A DNA stretch of 64,000 nt from Gp6-AA40 sp036407095 (GTDB lineage Bacteria > Acidobacteriota > Vicinamibacteria > Vicinamibacterales > UBA2999): NCBI GenBank assembly GCA_036407095.1, contig DASWZV010000079.1, positions 1 to 64,000 of the forward strand, given 5' to 3'. The position numbers and the translations under genes are program-made. The stretch's first letter is position 1, and each line of letters begins with the position of its first letter. A model generated the notes under the pieces. That model made no database searches. It was not told the DNA's origin and saw nothing but the letters and a program-made list of their open reading frames with translations. Below are positions 33,358 through 42,766 of this stretch, one piece after another.

Positions 33358-35171
33358 GACTTCTGCTCTTCGATCACTTCTTTCAAATGATCGGGGATCG
33401 GCGGCAGCGGCACCCGCGCCAGCTCCATCGCTCCGCCCTTGTCCTGCTTCACCATGATGTTGAACGTCGCGTACTCGGCCACCTTGTCGGGGTGATCCTC
33501 GCGGAAATGACCGCCGCGGCTCTCTTTCCGCTCGATCGCCGACCGGGTGATCGCCTCGGACACTGCGAGCAGATTGCGGAGGTCGAGCGCCGTGTGCCAC
33601 CCCGCGTGATATTCACGATGCCCGGTCGCGCCAACCCGCGCCGCGCGGTCCTTGAACCCCTGAATCCGCACCAGCGCTTCTTTCATCTCGCTGTCGGTGC
33701 GCACGATGCCGACGAGCGCCTGCATCGTGTCCTGCAGATCGGATTGCACCTTGTATGGGTTCTCGCCGGTGGCCCCACGATCGAACGGGGCGAGCGCCTC
33801 CTGCAACGCCTTGGTGACCATGGCCTCGTCGATCATTGCCTGGTCGTGTTCGCGCGCGAACGTCGCGGCGTACTCGCCGGCGCGTTTCCCGAACACGATC
33901 AGATCCGAAAGCGAGTTGCCGCCCAGGCGATTCGCGCCGTTGATGCCCGACGCGCATTCTCCCGCGGCAAACAACCCGGGAATCGTCGTCATCTGCGTGT
34001 CCGCGTCCACCCGAATCCCGCCCATCACGTAGTGCGTCGTCGGACCGACTTCCATCGGCTCCTTGGTGATGTCGAGGTCGGCCAGTTCCTTGAACTGGTG
34101 ATACATGCTCGGCAGCTTCCGCTTGATGTGGCCCTCCGAGTCCTTGATCTTCTCCTTGATCCACGCGATGTCGAGAAAGACACCGCCGTGTGGAGATCCG
34201 CGACCCGCTTTCACCTCCCGATTGATGCAGCGCGCGACGTGATCGCGCGTCAGCAGCTCCGGCGGACGCCGGGCGCTCTTGTCGCCCTGGGTATATCGCC
34301 AGCCCTCTTCAGGGTCGGAGGCGGTCTGCGGTTTGTAGTTGTCCGGGATGTCATCGAACATGAAGCGGCGGCCTTCACTGTTCTTGAGCACGCCGCCTTC
34401 GCCGCGCACGCCTTCGGTGACGAGGATGCCGCGCACGCTGGGCGGCCACACCATGCCGGTCGGATGGAACTGGACGAACTCCATGTCGATCAGCTCGGCG
34501 CCGGCGCGATACGCGAGCGCGTGGCCGTCACCGGTACCCTCCCAGCTGTTGCTGGTGATCCGATACGCGCGTCCGATGCCGCCGGTCGCGAGCACGATCG
34601 CCTTGGCGGCGAAGAGATGGAATCGCCCGCGCTCGCGGTCGTAGGCGAGCACGCCGGCGGCGCGACCATGGTCGAGAATCAGCTCGACGACGGTGTGCTC
34701 CATGTGCACGGTCATGCCGCAATGAATCGCGTGATCCTGCAGCGTGCGAATCAGCTCGAGCCCGGTGCGATCGCCGACGTGCGCCAGACGCGGATAGCGG
34801 TGTCCGCCGAAGTTGCGCTGGTTGATGCGGCCGTCCGGCGTGCGATCGAACACGGCGCCCCAGCCTTCGAGCTCGCGGACACGGTCGGGCGCTTCCTTGG
34901 CGTGCAGTTCCGCCATGCGCCAGTTGTTGACGTACTGGCCGCCGCGCATCGTGTCGGCAAAGTGCACGCGCCAGCTGTCGCGATCGTCGTTGTGCGCCAT
35001 CGCGGCGGCCATGCCGCCCTCGGCCATCACGGTGTGCGCTTTGCCGAGAAGCGATTTGCAGATGAGGCCGACCGAGACACCGCTTTGCGCCGCTTCGATC
35101 GCGGCGCGCAAGCCCGCGCCTCCGGCACCCACGATGAGGACGTCGTAGTTGAACGTCGAGTACGCCGCCAT
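33354..35171 (-). CDS. sdhA: Succinate dehydrogenase/fumarate reductase flavoprotein subunit
   Basis: A 605-residue FAD subunit of complex II. The dinucleotide fold VLIVGAGGAGLRAAIEA is at residues 11-27, the FAD-linking His46 sits in KAHTVMAEGG, and LATGGIGRAY, QFHPTGM, GGNSLSDLIVFG and RKESRGGHFREDHP (active-site region) are all present. The frame extends upstream to 35489; I chose the ATG at 35171 because it overlaps the membrane-subunit stop as ATGA and starts the family N-terminus (NYDVLIVGAGGAG). Confidence 0.95.
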   Translation of the reverse strand: MAAYSTFNYDVLIVGAGGAGLRAAIEAAQSGVSVGLICKSLLGKAHTVMAEGGMAAAMAHNDDRDSWRVHFADTMRGGQYVNNWRMAELHAKEAPDRVRELEGWGAVFDRTPDGRINQRNFGGHRYPRLAHVGDRTGLELIRTLQDHAIHCGMTVHMEHTVVELILDHGRAAGVLAYDRERGRFHLFAAKAIVLATGGIGRAYRITSNSWEGTGDGHALAYRAGAELIDMEFVQFHPTGMVWPPSVRGILVTEGVRGEGGVLKNSEGRRFMFDDIPDNYKPQTASDPEEGWRYTQGDKSARRPPELLTRDHVARCINREVKAGRGSPHGGVFLDIAWIKEKIKDSEGHIKRKLPSMYHQFKELADLDITKEPMEVGPTTHYVMGGIRVDADTQMTTIPGLFAAGECASGINGANRLGGNSLSDLIVFGKRAGEYAATFAREHDQAMIDEAMVTKALQEALAPFDRGATGENPYKVQSDLQDTMQALVGIVRTDSEMKEALVRIQGFKDRAARVGATGHREYHAGWHTALDLRNLLAVSEAITRSAIERKESRGGHFREDHPDKVAEYATFNIMVKQDKGGAMELARVPLPPIPDHLKEVIEEQKS

Positions 35172-35977
35172 CAGAAGATCCTCACGTCGGACCAGATGCC
35201 CATCGCGCACAACCGGACGTACACGTCGGCGAACACGACGGTGAACATGCTGACGTATGCAAACAGCTGATGGCGGCCGTTGAGCGCGCTCGAGCAGTTG
35301 TAGCAGGTCTCCCGCACGCCGCTGGTCGAGACTTCGTCGGCGCGCCCGCCGAGCACATGACGCAGCGAATGGCAGCCGAACGTGTAGCACGAGAGCATGA
35401 CGACGTTCACGGCGAGCACGAGGGTTCCCACCCCGATGCCAAACGTCTCCCGCCCGGTCTGCGGATTGGGGAACCACACCGCGAGCCACACGTCGTAGGA
35501 CAGGATCACGAGGAAGATGACGGCGATGTACGCGAAGTAACGGTGCACGTTCTGCAGCACCAGCGGGAACCAGCGCTCGCCACGATAGTGGAGCCCTCGT
35601 GGTTCACCAACTGCACACGATGTCGGGTCGGCCCAGAACGCTTTGTAGTACGCCCCGCGGTAGTAGTAGCACGTGAATCGGAAAAGACCGGGGAACGGCA
35701 GAATGATCAGCGCGGGCGAGAACGGAAGCAGTGCCGGCCACCACCCCGGCTTGGGGCCCAACCATGCGTGCGGCGAATCGCCCCAGAGCTCCGGCGAGTA
35801 GAACGGGGACAGATAGGGCCCATAGGTGTAATAGGCGTTCTGGAACGCCGCCCACGTTCCGTAGATGAGAAACGTGCTGAGCACGACGAACACCACCATC
35901 GGCTCAATCCACCACTGATCGCGCCGGTAGGTCTCACCCCACCCGCGCGGCACGAACCGTATTGGAGCAACCTCCAT
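35171..35977 (-). CDS. Succinate dehydrogenase large membrane-anchor subunit
   Basis: A 268-residue membrane protein with about five hydrophobic segments: VVFVVLSTFLIYGTWA, LPFSPALIILPFPGLFRF, RYFAYIAVIFLVILSYDVWLAVW, IGVGTLVLAVNVVMLSCY and FAYVSMFTVVFADVYVRL. Conserved-looking histidines lie in LQNVHRYFAY and FGCHSLRHVLGG and could bind heme b. It is encoded directly upstream of, and overlapping, sdhA, so it is the quinone-reactive anchor although it is longer than classical SdhC or SdhD and has no second anchor gene. ATG at 35977 replaces an earlier TTG. Confidence 0.8.
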   Translation of the reverse strand: MEVAPIRFVPRGWGETYRRDQWWIEPMVVFVVLSTFLIYGTWAAFQNAYYTYGPYLSPFYSPELWGDSPHAWLGPKPGWWPALLPFSPALIILPFPGLFRFTCYYYRGAYYKAFWADPTSCAVGEPRGLHYRGERWFPLVLQNVHRYFAYIAVIFLVILSYDVWLAVWFPNPQTGRETFGIGVGTLVLAVNVVMLSCYTFGCHSLRHVLGGRADEVSTSGVRETCYNCSSALNGRHQLFAYVSMFTVVFADVYVRLCAMGIWSDVRIF

Positions 35978-36039
35978 CAATGCCCTCCGAGGCCAGTCTT
36001 CACAACAGACAAACCTGCATAAGTTAGCACGACACGTAC

Positions 36040-36089
36040 GTAGGGGCCGGCTTCAGCCCCGGCGAGGGCCGCCTCAAGGCGGCCGCTAC
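36040..36089. repeat. GTAG...CTAC double palindrome after the MBL gene
   Basis: Two stems (GGGGCCGGCTTCAGCCCC and GGCCGCCTCAAGGCGGCC) are bounded by GTAG at 36040 and CTAC at 36086-36089. On the minus strand the element begins TCGTAGC and the TAG is the stop of the 36086-37102 gene. Confidence 0.65.
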
Positions 36090-37102
36090 GACTGCGGGAC
36101 GATCGCAAGTGCCGCTTGTCCACACTCATTCGCCACGGTCAGATACCGGCGCACGACGTCGTTGCCGACCACATATGGATTCTTCTCCCCCGGCTTGCGC
36201 GCGGCCGCTGCCGGCAGTTTCGTTTTGCTGCCGTCGTACTGCGTGTGATTCGACAGGATCACGTCGGCGTTGGCCTTGGTCACGATGTCGCGGAAGCGCG
36301 CCGCCGATTCCGTGTACGCCGCGAGCCGCGCGCGAATCGGGCCGAAGTTGAACATCGTCCCGCCCCACGCCGCCGCCAGATGCTTCTCTTTGCCGTCGCG
36401 CAGCGGGATGAGAGTGGAAATCGTCCCTTCAGTGTGCCCGGGCGTGAGATACAGCGTGAGCGTCGTGTCGCCGAGCGTCAGCTTCATCCCATCGGTCGCC
36501 ACCATATCGCGCTTCGGTTTCCAGGCGGGATTCTGTTGATCGAGCAGATCGTAATCGGCTGCCGACATGACGAGACGCGCGCCGTATTTGTCCTGCAGGT
36601 ACTTCGCACCGCCGGCGTGATCGAGATGACCGTGGCTCACGATCACGTACTTGATGCCGGCGGGATTGAGCCCGAGTGTCTTCAGGCCGCCATCCACTTC
36701 GTCCTCGATCGAGTAGTCGTAGATCGCATCGAGCAGGATGATCCCCTGCGACGTCGTGATCGCCCAGGCCGAGAACTCGGTCATGCCGACGAAATAGAGG
36801 TTGTCGAAGACCCTCACCGGCTCGGCATGCCACGTTTCGCGCGCCGGCGGTTGCGGCGGACCGCCGCCCCGCCGTCCGGCTCCTCGCCCCGGTCCTCCGC
36901 CACGCGGCGCAGGAGGCCTGGCCAGTGCCAGCGCGCCATCGCACAGCGGCGTGAACAGGCCCATGTGATCGGATCCCGCTGCGGCCTTCGCGGCGTCGAT
37001 GTGGCGCTGGGCTTCGGGTGAGATCGTCTGCGCAGCGAGGACACCGCTGATGAGCACAGCCAGTACGAGCGCCGGCACACCGCTTCCGATAAGTCTTTTC
37101 AC
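36086..37102 (-). CDS. Exported metallo-beta-lactamase-fold hydrolase (subclass B3-like)
   Basis: A 338-residue secreted protein (signal ending VLAAQ). Between about residues 65 and 88 is an unusual Pro/Gly/Arg-rich linker (APRGGGPGRGAGRRGGGPPQ). The metal motif SHGHLDHAGG, the His in TPGHTEGTIS and the terminal SNHTQYDG match subclass B3 beta-lactamase-like enzymes. Whether it hydrolyses lactams or another ester or lactone is not shown. It lies 32 bases after lpdA in the same direction, with a palindrome between. Confidence 0.8.
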   Translation of the reverse strand: MKRLIGSGVPALVLAVLISGVLAAQTISPEAQRHIDAAKAAAGSDHMGLFTPLCDGALALARPPAPRGGGPGRGAGRRGGGPPQPPARETWHAEPVRVFDNLYFVGMTEFSAWAITTSQGIILLDAIYDYSIEDEVDGGLKTLGLNPAGIKYVIVSHGHLDHAGGAKYLQDKYGARLVMSAADYDLLDQQNPAWKPKRDMVATDGMKLTLGDTTLTLYLTPGHTEGTISTLIPLRDGKEKHLAAAWGGTMFNFGPIRARLAAYTESAARFRDIVTKANADVILSNHTQYDGSKTKLPAAAARKPGEKNPYVVGNDVVRRYLTVANECGQAALAIVPQS

Positions 37103-37104
37103 GA

Positions 37105-37138
37105 CGCCTCCAGGAGGCCGCCTGAACGCGGCCCCTAC
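37105..37138. repeat. GTAG-type palindrome after lpdA
   Basis: The stem GAGGCCGCCTGAACGCGGCCCCTAC reads on the minus strand as GTAGGGGCCGCGTTCAGG; the TAG is the lpdA stop codon. It separates lpdA from the MBL gene. Confidence 0.55.
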
Positions 37139-38547
37139 TTTCGCTTTGGTTTGTAGACGTGCGTGCTCTGCCCGAAAAACACCTCCGCGCTCTCCATCAG
37201 CGACTCCGAGAGCGTCGGATGCGGGTGAATCACGAGCTTCATGTCTTCGGCCGTCGCACCCATCTCGATCGCCAGCGCGCCTTCGGCAATCAGCTCACCG
37301 GCGCCGGAACCCGCAATCCCGACACCGAGCACGCGTCCGGTCTTGGCTTCGAGCACCAGCTTGGTCAGCCCCTCGGGACGGTCCACGGTGATCGCACGAC
37401 TGAGCGCCCCCCACGGGAACTTCGCGACCTCGAACTCGATCTGCTCCGCCTGCGCCTGCGTCTCGGTCAGACCGCACCACGCGATCTCGGGATCGGTGAA
37501 GACGACGGCTGGAATCGCCTGCGGCTCGAACACCGTCTTGTGTCCCATGATCGCTTCGACCGCGACGCGCGCTTCGTGCGACGCCTTGTGGGCCAGCATC
37601 GGCTCGCCGGCGACGTCGCCGATCGCAAAGATCGACGGCTCCGCCGTACGCCGCTGCCCGTCGACTTCGATGAATCCCTTCTGATCGACCTTCACGCGGG
37701 TCGTCTCGAGCCCGGGAATCTTCGAGTTGGGCCGTCGTCCGATGGCCACGAGCACGCGGTCGAAGACCTGCTCTTTCTCCGCCAGGTCGCCTTCGAACGT
37801 GACCCTGATGCCCTGACCGTCTTCGGCCACCTTCACGACCTTGGTGTCGAGCAGAATCGACGCGAACAGTTTCTTCAGCCGCTTCTCGAGGACGCCGACG
37901 AGATCGCGATCCGCTCCGGGCAGCAGCCCCGACGTCATCTCGACGACCGTCACTTTGCTGCCCAGGGTCGCGTAGACCATGCCGAGTTCCAGGCCGATGT
38001 AGCCGCCGCCCACGACGAGGAGCGACTTCGGCACGTCGGGCAGCTCGAGACCTGACGTCGAATCCATCATGCGCGGGCTGTCGAGCGACAGCGATGGAAT
38101 CTTCGTCGGATGCGATCCGGTCGCCAGGATCAGGTTGTCGAACTGGAGCTCCGTCGTGCCGCCAGAGCCAGCCACGGTCATCGACTTCGGGCCGGTGAGC
38201 GTTCCTCGACCCTGCACGAAGCGGACCTTGCGCAGCCTGCCGACCGTGCCGACGCCGGACGTGAGCTTGTCGACGACGCCCTGCTTGTACGCGCGCAGCT
38301 TGTTGACGTCGACGTTCGGCTCCGCGAAGCTCACGCCCCAATTGCCTGCGTGTCTGGCCTCGTCGATCACCTTTGCCACGTGCAGCAGCGCCTTCGAGGG
38401 AATACAGCCGCGATAGAGGCAGACGCCCCCCGGGTTCTTCTCCTCGTCGACGAGTGCGACCTGCAGGCCGAGGTCGGCCGCGTAGAACGCGGCAGCGTAT
38501 CCACCTGGACCTGCGCCAAGAACGACAAGTTGTACGGAATCTGCCAT
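37135..38547 (-). CDS. lpdA: Dihydrolipoyl dehydrogenase (E3)
   Basis: A 470-residue flavoprotein that reoxidises dihydrolipoamide in the pyruvate dehydrogenase complex. FAD fold VVLGAGPGGYAAAFYAADLG, redox disulfide CLYRGC (Cys43/Cys48) followed by IPSKALL, NAD fold LLVVGGGYIGLELGMVYA, and the His-Glu pair in HPHPTLSESLMES are intact. The start shares its first base with the E2 stop, so E2 and E3 are translationally coupled. Confidence 0.95.
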   Translation of the reverse strand: MADSVQLVVLGAGPGGYAAAFYAADLGLQVALVDEEKNPGGVCLYRGCIPSKALLHVAKVIDEARHAGNWGVSFAEPNVDVNKLRAYKQGVVDKLTSGVGTVGRLRKVRFVQGRGTLTGPKSMTVAGSGGTTELQFDNLILATGSHPTKIPSLSLDSPRMMDSTSGLELPDVPKSLLVVGGGYIGLELGMVYATLGSKVTVVEMTSGLLPGADRDLVGVLEKRLKKLFASILLDTKVVKVAEDGQGIRVTFEGDLAEKEQVFDRVLVAIGRRPNSKIPGLETTRVKVDQKGFIEVDGQRRTAEPSIFAIGDVAGEPMLAHKASHEARVAVEAIMGHKTVFEPQAIPAVVFTDPEIAWCGLTETQAQAEQIEFEVAKFPWGALSRAITVDRPEGLTKLVLEAKTGRVLGVGIAGSGAGELIAEGALAIEMGATAEDMKLVIHPHPTLSESLMESAEVFFGQSTHVYKPKRK

Positions 38548-39983
38548 CAGCCGATCAGAGAAAGAAGGAAGGGTTGCTCGATCGCCTCGACGACCCAGCG
38601 CAGAAAGCGCATCGCATCAGCACCGTCGATGACGCGATGATCGTAGGACAACGACAGCGGCAGCATCTCGCGGGGCACGAACTCCCCCTGGCCCGAGCCG
38701 GTCGCGGGCTTCCAGACCGGCTCGGTCATACCGCGCGACACGCCGAGGATCGCCACTTCGGGCCAGTTGACAATCGGCGTGAAGTAGGTGCCGCCGATGC
38801 CACCGAGGTTCGAGATGCTGATGCCACCGCCGCTCATCTCGTCGAGCGACAGCTTGCGTTCGCGCGCCCTGACGGCGGCCTGCTTCACGTCGATCGCAAT
38901 CTGGGTGATGTTCTTGTGATCGGCATCACGAATCACCGGCACGAGCAGACCCCGATCGGTATCGACCGCTACGCCGATGTTCACGTACTTCTTGTAGACG
39001 ATCTCGCCGCGCTCGAGATCGACCGACGCGTTGAACTGCGGAAACTTCGTGACCGCGGTGGCGAGGATCTTCACGAGCATCGCGGTCACCGTGAGCTGGC
39101 CGCCGGCCTGCGCCACGCGTTCCTTGTGGCGCTGGCGCAACTCCTCGAGCGCGGTGACGTCCGCCTTGTCGCACTGCGTGACATGCGGAATCGTCGTCCA
39201 CGCGTAGCTCAGATGTTCGGCGGTCGCCCGACGGATGTTCGTCCACGGCTGGCGCTCGATCGCGCCCCACTTCTGGAAGTCGGGAAGCTGTCGGCCGGGG
39301 CGTGCCAGCACGGCTCCGGCCGCTGCGGCTCCAACACTGCTCAGGATCCGGCGTGCATGCTCTTTGACGTCATCCTGGGAAATGCGCCCAGACGGACCCG
39401 TGCCCTGGACCTCGTTGATGTTGACGCCGATCTCCCGTGCGAGGCGGCGCACGGCGGGCGAGGCGGGCGCGGCGCGACCATCGGCACGAGGGGATGGCGC
39501 AGGCGCCGCAACAGGAGCCGGCGCCTCGGCCGATCGAAACGGCATCGACACAACTTTGGGCTGCGAGGGCGTCTGCGCCGCGGGCGCTGCCGGTGGCGGT
39601 GCCTGCGCAGGGGCTGGCGCGGGCGCTGATTCAGGGGCAGCCTTCGCTTCAGGGGCAGCCTTCGCTTCAGGGGCAGGCTTTGCCGCTGGCGCAGGCGCCG
39701 CTTCGGCTGCGGCGGCAGGTGCCGACGCCGCGCCGCCGCCATTTGACGAGGGCGAGTCGACCGTCAGGATGACAGCGCCCACCTTCACCTTGTCGCCCCG
39801 CTTGACCTTGATTTCCTTGACGACGCCGGCGACCGAGGAAGGCACCTCGATCGTGGCCTTGTCGGTCTCGAGCTCGAGGACCGGTTGTTCCTGCTTGATC
39901 GTGTCCCCGACGTTGACGAGCACGCGGGTGACGTCGCCGGTCGCGACGTTCTCGCCTAGTTCGGGGACTTTGAATTCGGTCAC
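38547..39983 (-). CDS. aceF: Dihydrolipoyllysine acetyltransferase (E2)
   Basis: A 478-residue E2 of the pyruvate dehydrogenase complex. There is one lipoyl domain (residues 1-76) with the lipoylated Lys42 in ELETDKATIEVPS, an Ala/Pro/Lys linker (about 82-165), a peripheral-subunit-binding domain (PAVRRLAREIGV), and a catalytic domain ending with DHRVIDGADAMRF. The linker carries a tandem 21-bp duplication (EAKAAP three times). The GTG at 39983 is the start; the longer frame has no lipoyl-type N-terminus. Confidence 0.95.
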   Translation of the reverse strand: MTEFKVPELGENVATGDVTRVLVNVGDTIKQEQPVLELETDKATIEVPSSVAGVVKEIKVKRGDKVKVGAVILTVDSPSSNGGGAASAPAAAAEAAPAPAAKPAPEAKAAPEAKAAPESAPAPAPAQAPPPAAPAAQTPSQPKVVSMPFRSAEAPAPVAAPAPSPRADGRAAPASPAVRRLAREIGVNINEVQGTGPSGRISQDDVKEHARRILSSVGAAAAGAVLARPGRQLPDFQKWGAIERQPWTNIRRATAEHLSYAWTTIPHVTQCDKADVTALEELRQRHKERVAQAGGQLTVTAMLVKILATAVTKFPQFNASVDLERGEIVYKKYVNIGVAVDTDRGLLVPVIRDADHKNITQIAIDVKQAAVRARERKLSLDEMSGGGISISNLGGIGGTYFTPIVNWPEVAILGVSRGMTEPVWKPATGSGQGEFVPREMLPLSLSYDHRVIDGADAMRFLRWVVEAIEQPFLLSLIG

Positions 39984-39993
39984 TGAGATCCTT

Positions 39994-40064
39994 GTTAGGC
40001 CGCCTGAAGGCGACCTCGACGTACCTCTTCGGGCCGCCTGACGGCGGCCGCTGCGTACTCCTAC
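39994..40064. repeat. GTAG-type double palindrome between aceE and aceF
   Basis: Stems GGCCGCCTGACGGCGGCC and GGCCGCCTGAAGGCGACC lie in tandem. On the minus strand the element begins TCGTAG, with TAG the stop codon of aceE. Confidence 0.6.
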
Positions 40065-42742
40065 GACATCGCCGGGTTCGGCTTGTCGGGGTTGATGCCG
40101 AGCGCCGCGATTGCCTTCTGTGGAACCGACGCATCGATCGCACCCATGCGCGCGAGATCCACGAGCGCCGCCTGCACGATGTGCTTCGCGTCGACCTCGA
40201 AGAAGTCGCGCAGCGACGCACGTCCTTCGCTCCGGCCGAAACCATCGGTGCCAAGCGACGTCAGCCGCCGCGGCAACCATCGATCGATACCGTCGGGGAG
40301 CGCCTTGACGTAATCGGAAGCGGCGACGAGCACGCCCTCCGCTGATCCAAGGCACTGCGTCACGTACGGGACGCGCGGCTTCGCGGCCGGATGCAGACGA
40401 TTCCATCGCTCGACAGCGTGGCCATCGCGATAGAGCTCCTGATAGCTCGTGACGCTCCAGACCTCGGCCGCGACATCGTACTGCTGCTCGAGGATCTGCT
40501 GCGCCTTGACGACCTCGTTGAGAATCGCGCCGCTGCCGAGCAGGTGCGCCCATGCCTTCGCTTTCTTCTTCTCCGAGGCGCGCAGCCGATACATGCCGCG
40601 CAGAATGCCCTCGCGCGCGCCCGCCGGCATCGGCGGCATCTCGTACTGCTCGTTCATCACGGTGATGTAGTAGAAGATGCTTTCGCCGTCGACGTACATC
40701 CGGCGGATCCCGTCTTCGATGATCACCGCGATCTCGTAGGCATACGCGGGGTCGTACGAGATGAGGTTGGGCACTGCGAGCGAGAGCAGATGGCTGTGCC
40801 CGTCCTGGTGCTGCAGGCCCTCGCCCGCGAGCGTCGTCCGACCGGCGGTCCCTCCGAGCAGGAAGCCACGCGTGCGCGTGTCAGCCGCAGCCCACACCAG
40901 GTCGCCGACCCGCTGCATGCCGAACATCGAGTAGTAGATGAAGAACGGAATCGTGTTGATCCCGTGGGTCGCGTACGCGCTTCCGGCGGCGATGAACGAC
41001 GAGATCGAGCCGGCTTCGGTGATGCCCTCCTCGAGAATCTGCCCTTCGGTCGCCTCTTTGTAATAGAGCAGCGTGTCCATGTCGACCGGCTCGTAGAGCT
41101 GACCGACGTGGGAGTAGATGCCGACCTGACGGAACAGCGCCTCCATGCCGAACGTGCGCGCCTCGTCCGGCACGATCGGCACGACGAGCTCGCCGATCTC
41201 CTTGTCGCGCAGCATCTTTGCCAGCATCCGCACGAACGCCATCGTCGTCGACGCCTTGCGGCCTTCGCTGCCCTGATGGAATTCGGAGAAGAGCTCCGGA
41301 AGCGTGTTCGTCTTGAGCGGTTCGACCTGGACTTTGCGGGAGGGAACGAAACCACCGAGCTGCTTGCGCCGCTCGAGCATGTAGGTGATTTCGGGACTGT
41401 TGTCCGACGGCCTGTAGAAGGGCGCCTTCGCCACTTCGTCGTCGCCAATCGGGATGCCGAAGCGGGTGCGAAACGCTCTCAGCTCGTCTTCGTTCAGCTT
41501 CTTCTGCTGGTGAGTGATGTTCTTGCCCTCACCCGCTTCGCCGATGCCGTATCCCTTGATCGTGCGCGCCAGGATGACCGTCGGCTGACCGGTGTGCTCG
41601 ACGGCGGCTTTGTAGGCGGCGTACACCTTGATCGGATCGTGTCCGCCGAGCGTCAGCTTCTTGAGCTGTTCGTCGGAGAGATGCGACACCATGTCGAGCA
41701 GCCGCTGATCGGCGCCCCAGAAATGCTTTCGCACGTAGGCGCCGGATTCGACCGCGTATTTCTGATATTCGCCGTCGACGACCGCGCCCATGCGACGGAC
41801 GAGAACGCCGTCGTGGTCCTTCTCGAGCAGCCCGTCCCACTCGCAGCCCCAGAGCACTTTGATCACGTTCCACCCGGCGCCGCGGAAGATCGCCTCGAGC
41901 TCCTGGACGATCTGGCCGTTGCCGCGCACCGGGCCATCGAGCCGCTGCAGATTGCAGTTGATGACGTAGATCAGATTGTCGAGCTTCTCGCGCGACGCCA
42001 GCGTGATCGCGCCGAGCGTCTCGGGCTCGTCGGTTTCGCCGTCGCCGAGGAAGGCCCACACTTTCGAGTTCGATCGCTTCTTCAACCCGCGATCCTCGAG
42101 GTAGCGCATGAAGCGCGCCTGATAGATCGATTTGATCGGGCCGAGTCCCATCGAGACCGTCGGGAATTCCCAGAACTCGGGCATCAGCCACGGATGCGGG
42201 TACGAGGAGAGTCCGCCGCCGGCCTTCAGCTCGCGACGGAAGTTCTCCAGTCGTTCCGCCGGCAGCCGTCCTTCGAGAAACGCACGGGCGTAGATGCCGG
42301 GCGCAGCGTGGCCCTGAAAGTAGATGATGTCGCCGTCGTGATTGTCGCCCTTGCCCTTGAAGAAGTGATTGAAGCCGACTTCGTAGAGCGTGGCCGCCGA
42401 CGCGTAGGTGGAGATGTGTCCGCCGATGCCGTCTTCGAGCTTGTTCGCCTTGACGACCATCGCCAGCGCGTTCCACCGGACGAGGCTCTTGATGCGACGT
42501 TCGATCTCGCGGCTGCCGGGAAACGGCGGCTGCTTGTCCGCGGGAATCGTGTTGATGTAGGGCGTGTTGGCGGTGAATGGTTGCGAGACACCTTTGCGGC
42601 GGGCATAGTCGCCCAGCTCGCGGAGCAGGCGGCCGACTCGTGCCGGACCGCCCGACTGCAATACATAGTCGAGCGAATCGAACCACTCGCGAGTTTCGAG
42701 CGCCTCGATCTCTGCGGCGTCCTTGGGTGCGGTATTACGCAT
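40061..42742 (-). CDS. aceE: Pyruvate dehydrogenase E1, homodimeric type
   Basis: An 893-residue thiamine-diphosphate enzyme of the single-chain (E. coli-like) type. Features are the FQGHAAPGIYARAFLEGRL block, the ThDP/Mg motif GDGETDEPE continuing to NCNLQRLDGPVRGNG, EGAGWNVIK-like segments, and a C-terminal TSLGTDGFGRSE with the acceptor-site pattern. It decarboxylates pyruvate and passes acetyl to E2. It is the first gene of the leftward aceE-aceF-lpdA operon, divergent from the UDG gene. Confidence 0.97.
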   Translation of the reverse strand: MRNTAPKDAAEIEALETREWFDSLDYVLQSGGPARVGRLLRELGDYARRKGVSQPFTANTPYINTIPADKQPPFPGSREIERRIKSLVRWNALAMVVKANKLEDGIGGHISTYASAATLYEVGFNHFFKGKGDNHDGDIIYFQGHAAPGIYARAFLEGRLPAERLENFRRELKAGGGLSSYPHPWLMPEFWEFPTVSMGLGPIKSIYQARFMRYLEDRGLKKRSNSKVWAFLGDGETDEPETLGAITLASREKLDNLIYVINCNLQRLDGPVRGNGQIVQELEAIFRGAGWNVIKVLWGCEWDGLLEKDHDGVLVRRMGAVVDGEYQKYAVESGAYVRKHFWGADQRLLDMVSHLSDEQLKKLTLGGHDPIKVYAAYKAAVEHTGQPTVILARTIKGYGIGEAGEGKNITHQQKKLNEDELRAFRTRFGIPIGDDEVAKAPFYRPSDNSPEITYMLERRKQLGGFVPSRKVQVEPLKTNTLPELFSEFHQGSEGRKASTTMAFVRMLAKMLRDKEIGELVVPIVPDEARTFGMEALFRQVGIYSHVGQLYEPVDMDTLLYYKEATEGQILEEGITEAGSISSFIAAGSAYATHGINTIPFFIYYSMFGMQRVGDLVWAAADTRTRGFLLGGTAGRTTLAGEGLQHQDGHSHLLSLAVPNLISYDPAYAYEIAVIIEDGIRRMYVDGESIFYYITVMNEQYEMPPMPAGAREGILRGMYRLRASEKKKAKAWAHLLGSGAILNEVVKAQQILEQQYDVAAEVWSVTSYQELYRDGHAVERWNRLHPAAKPRVPYVTQCLGSAEGVLVAASDYVKALPDGIDRWLPRRLTSLGTDGFGRSEGRASLRDFFEVDAKHIVQAALVDLARMGAIDASVPQKAIAALGINPDKPNPAMS

Positions 42743-42766
42743 GAATCCTCTAGGAGCGAGATGACC

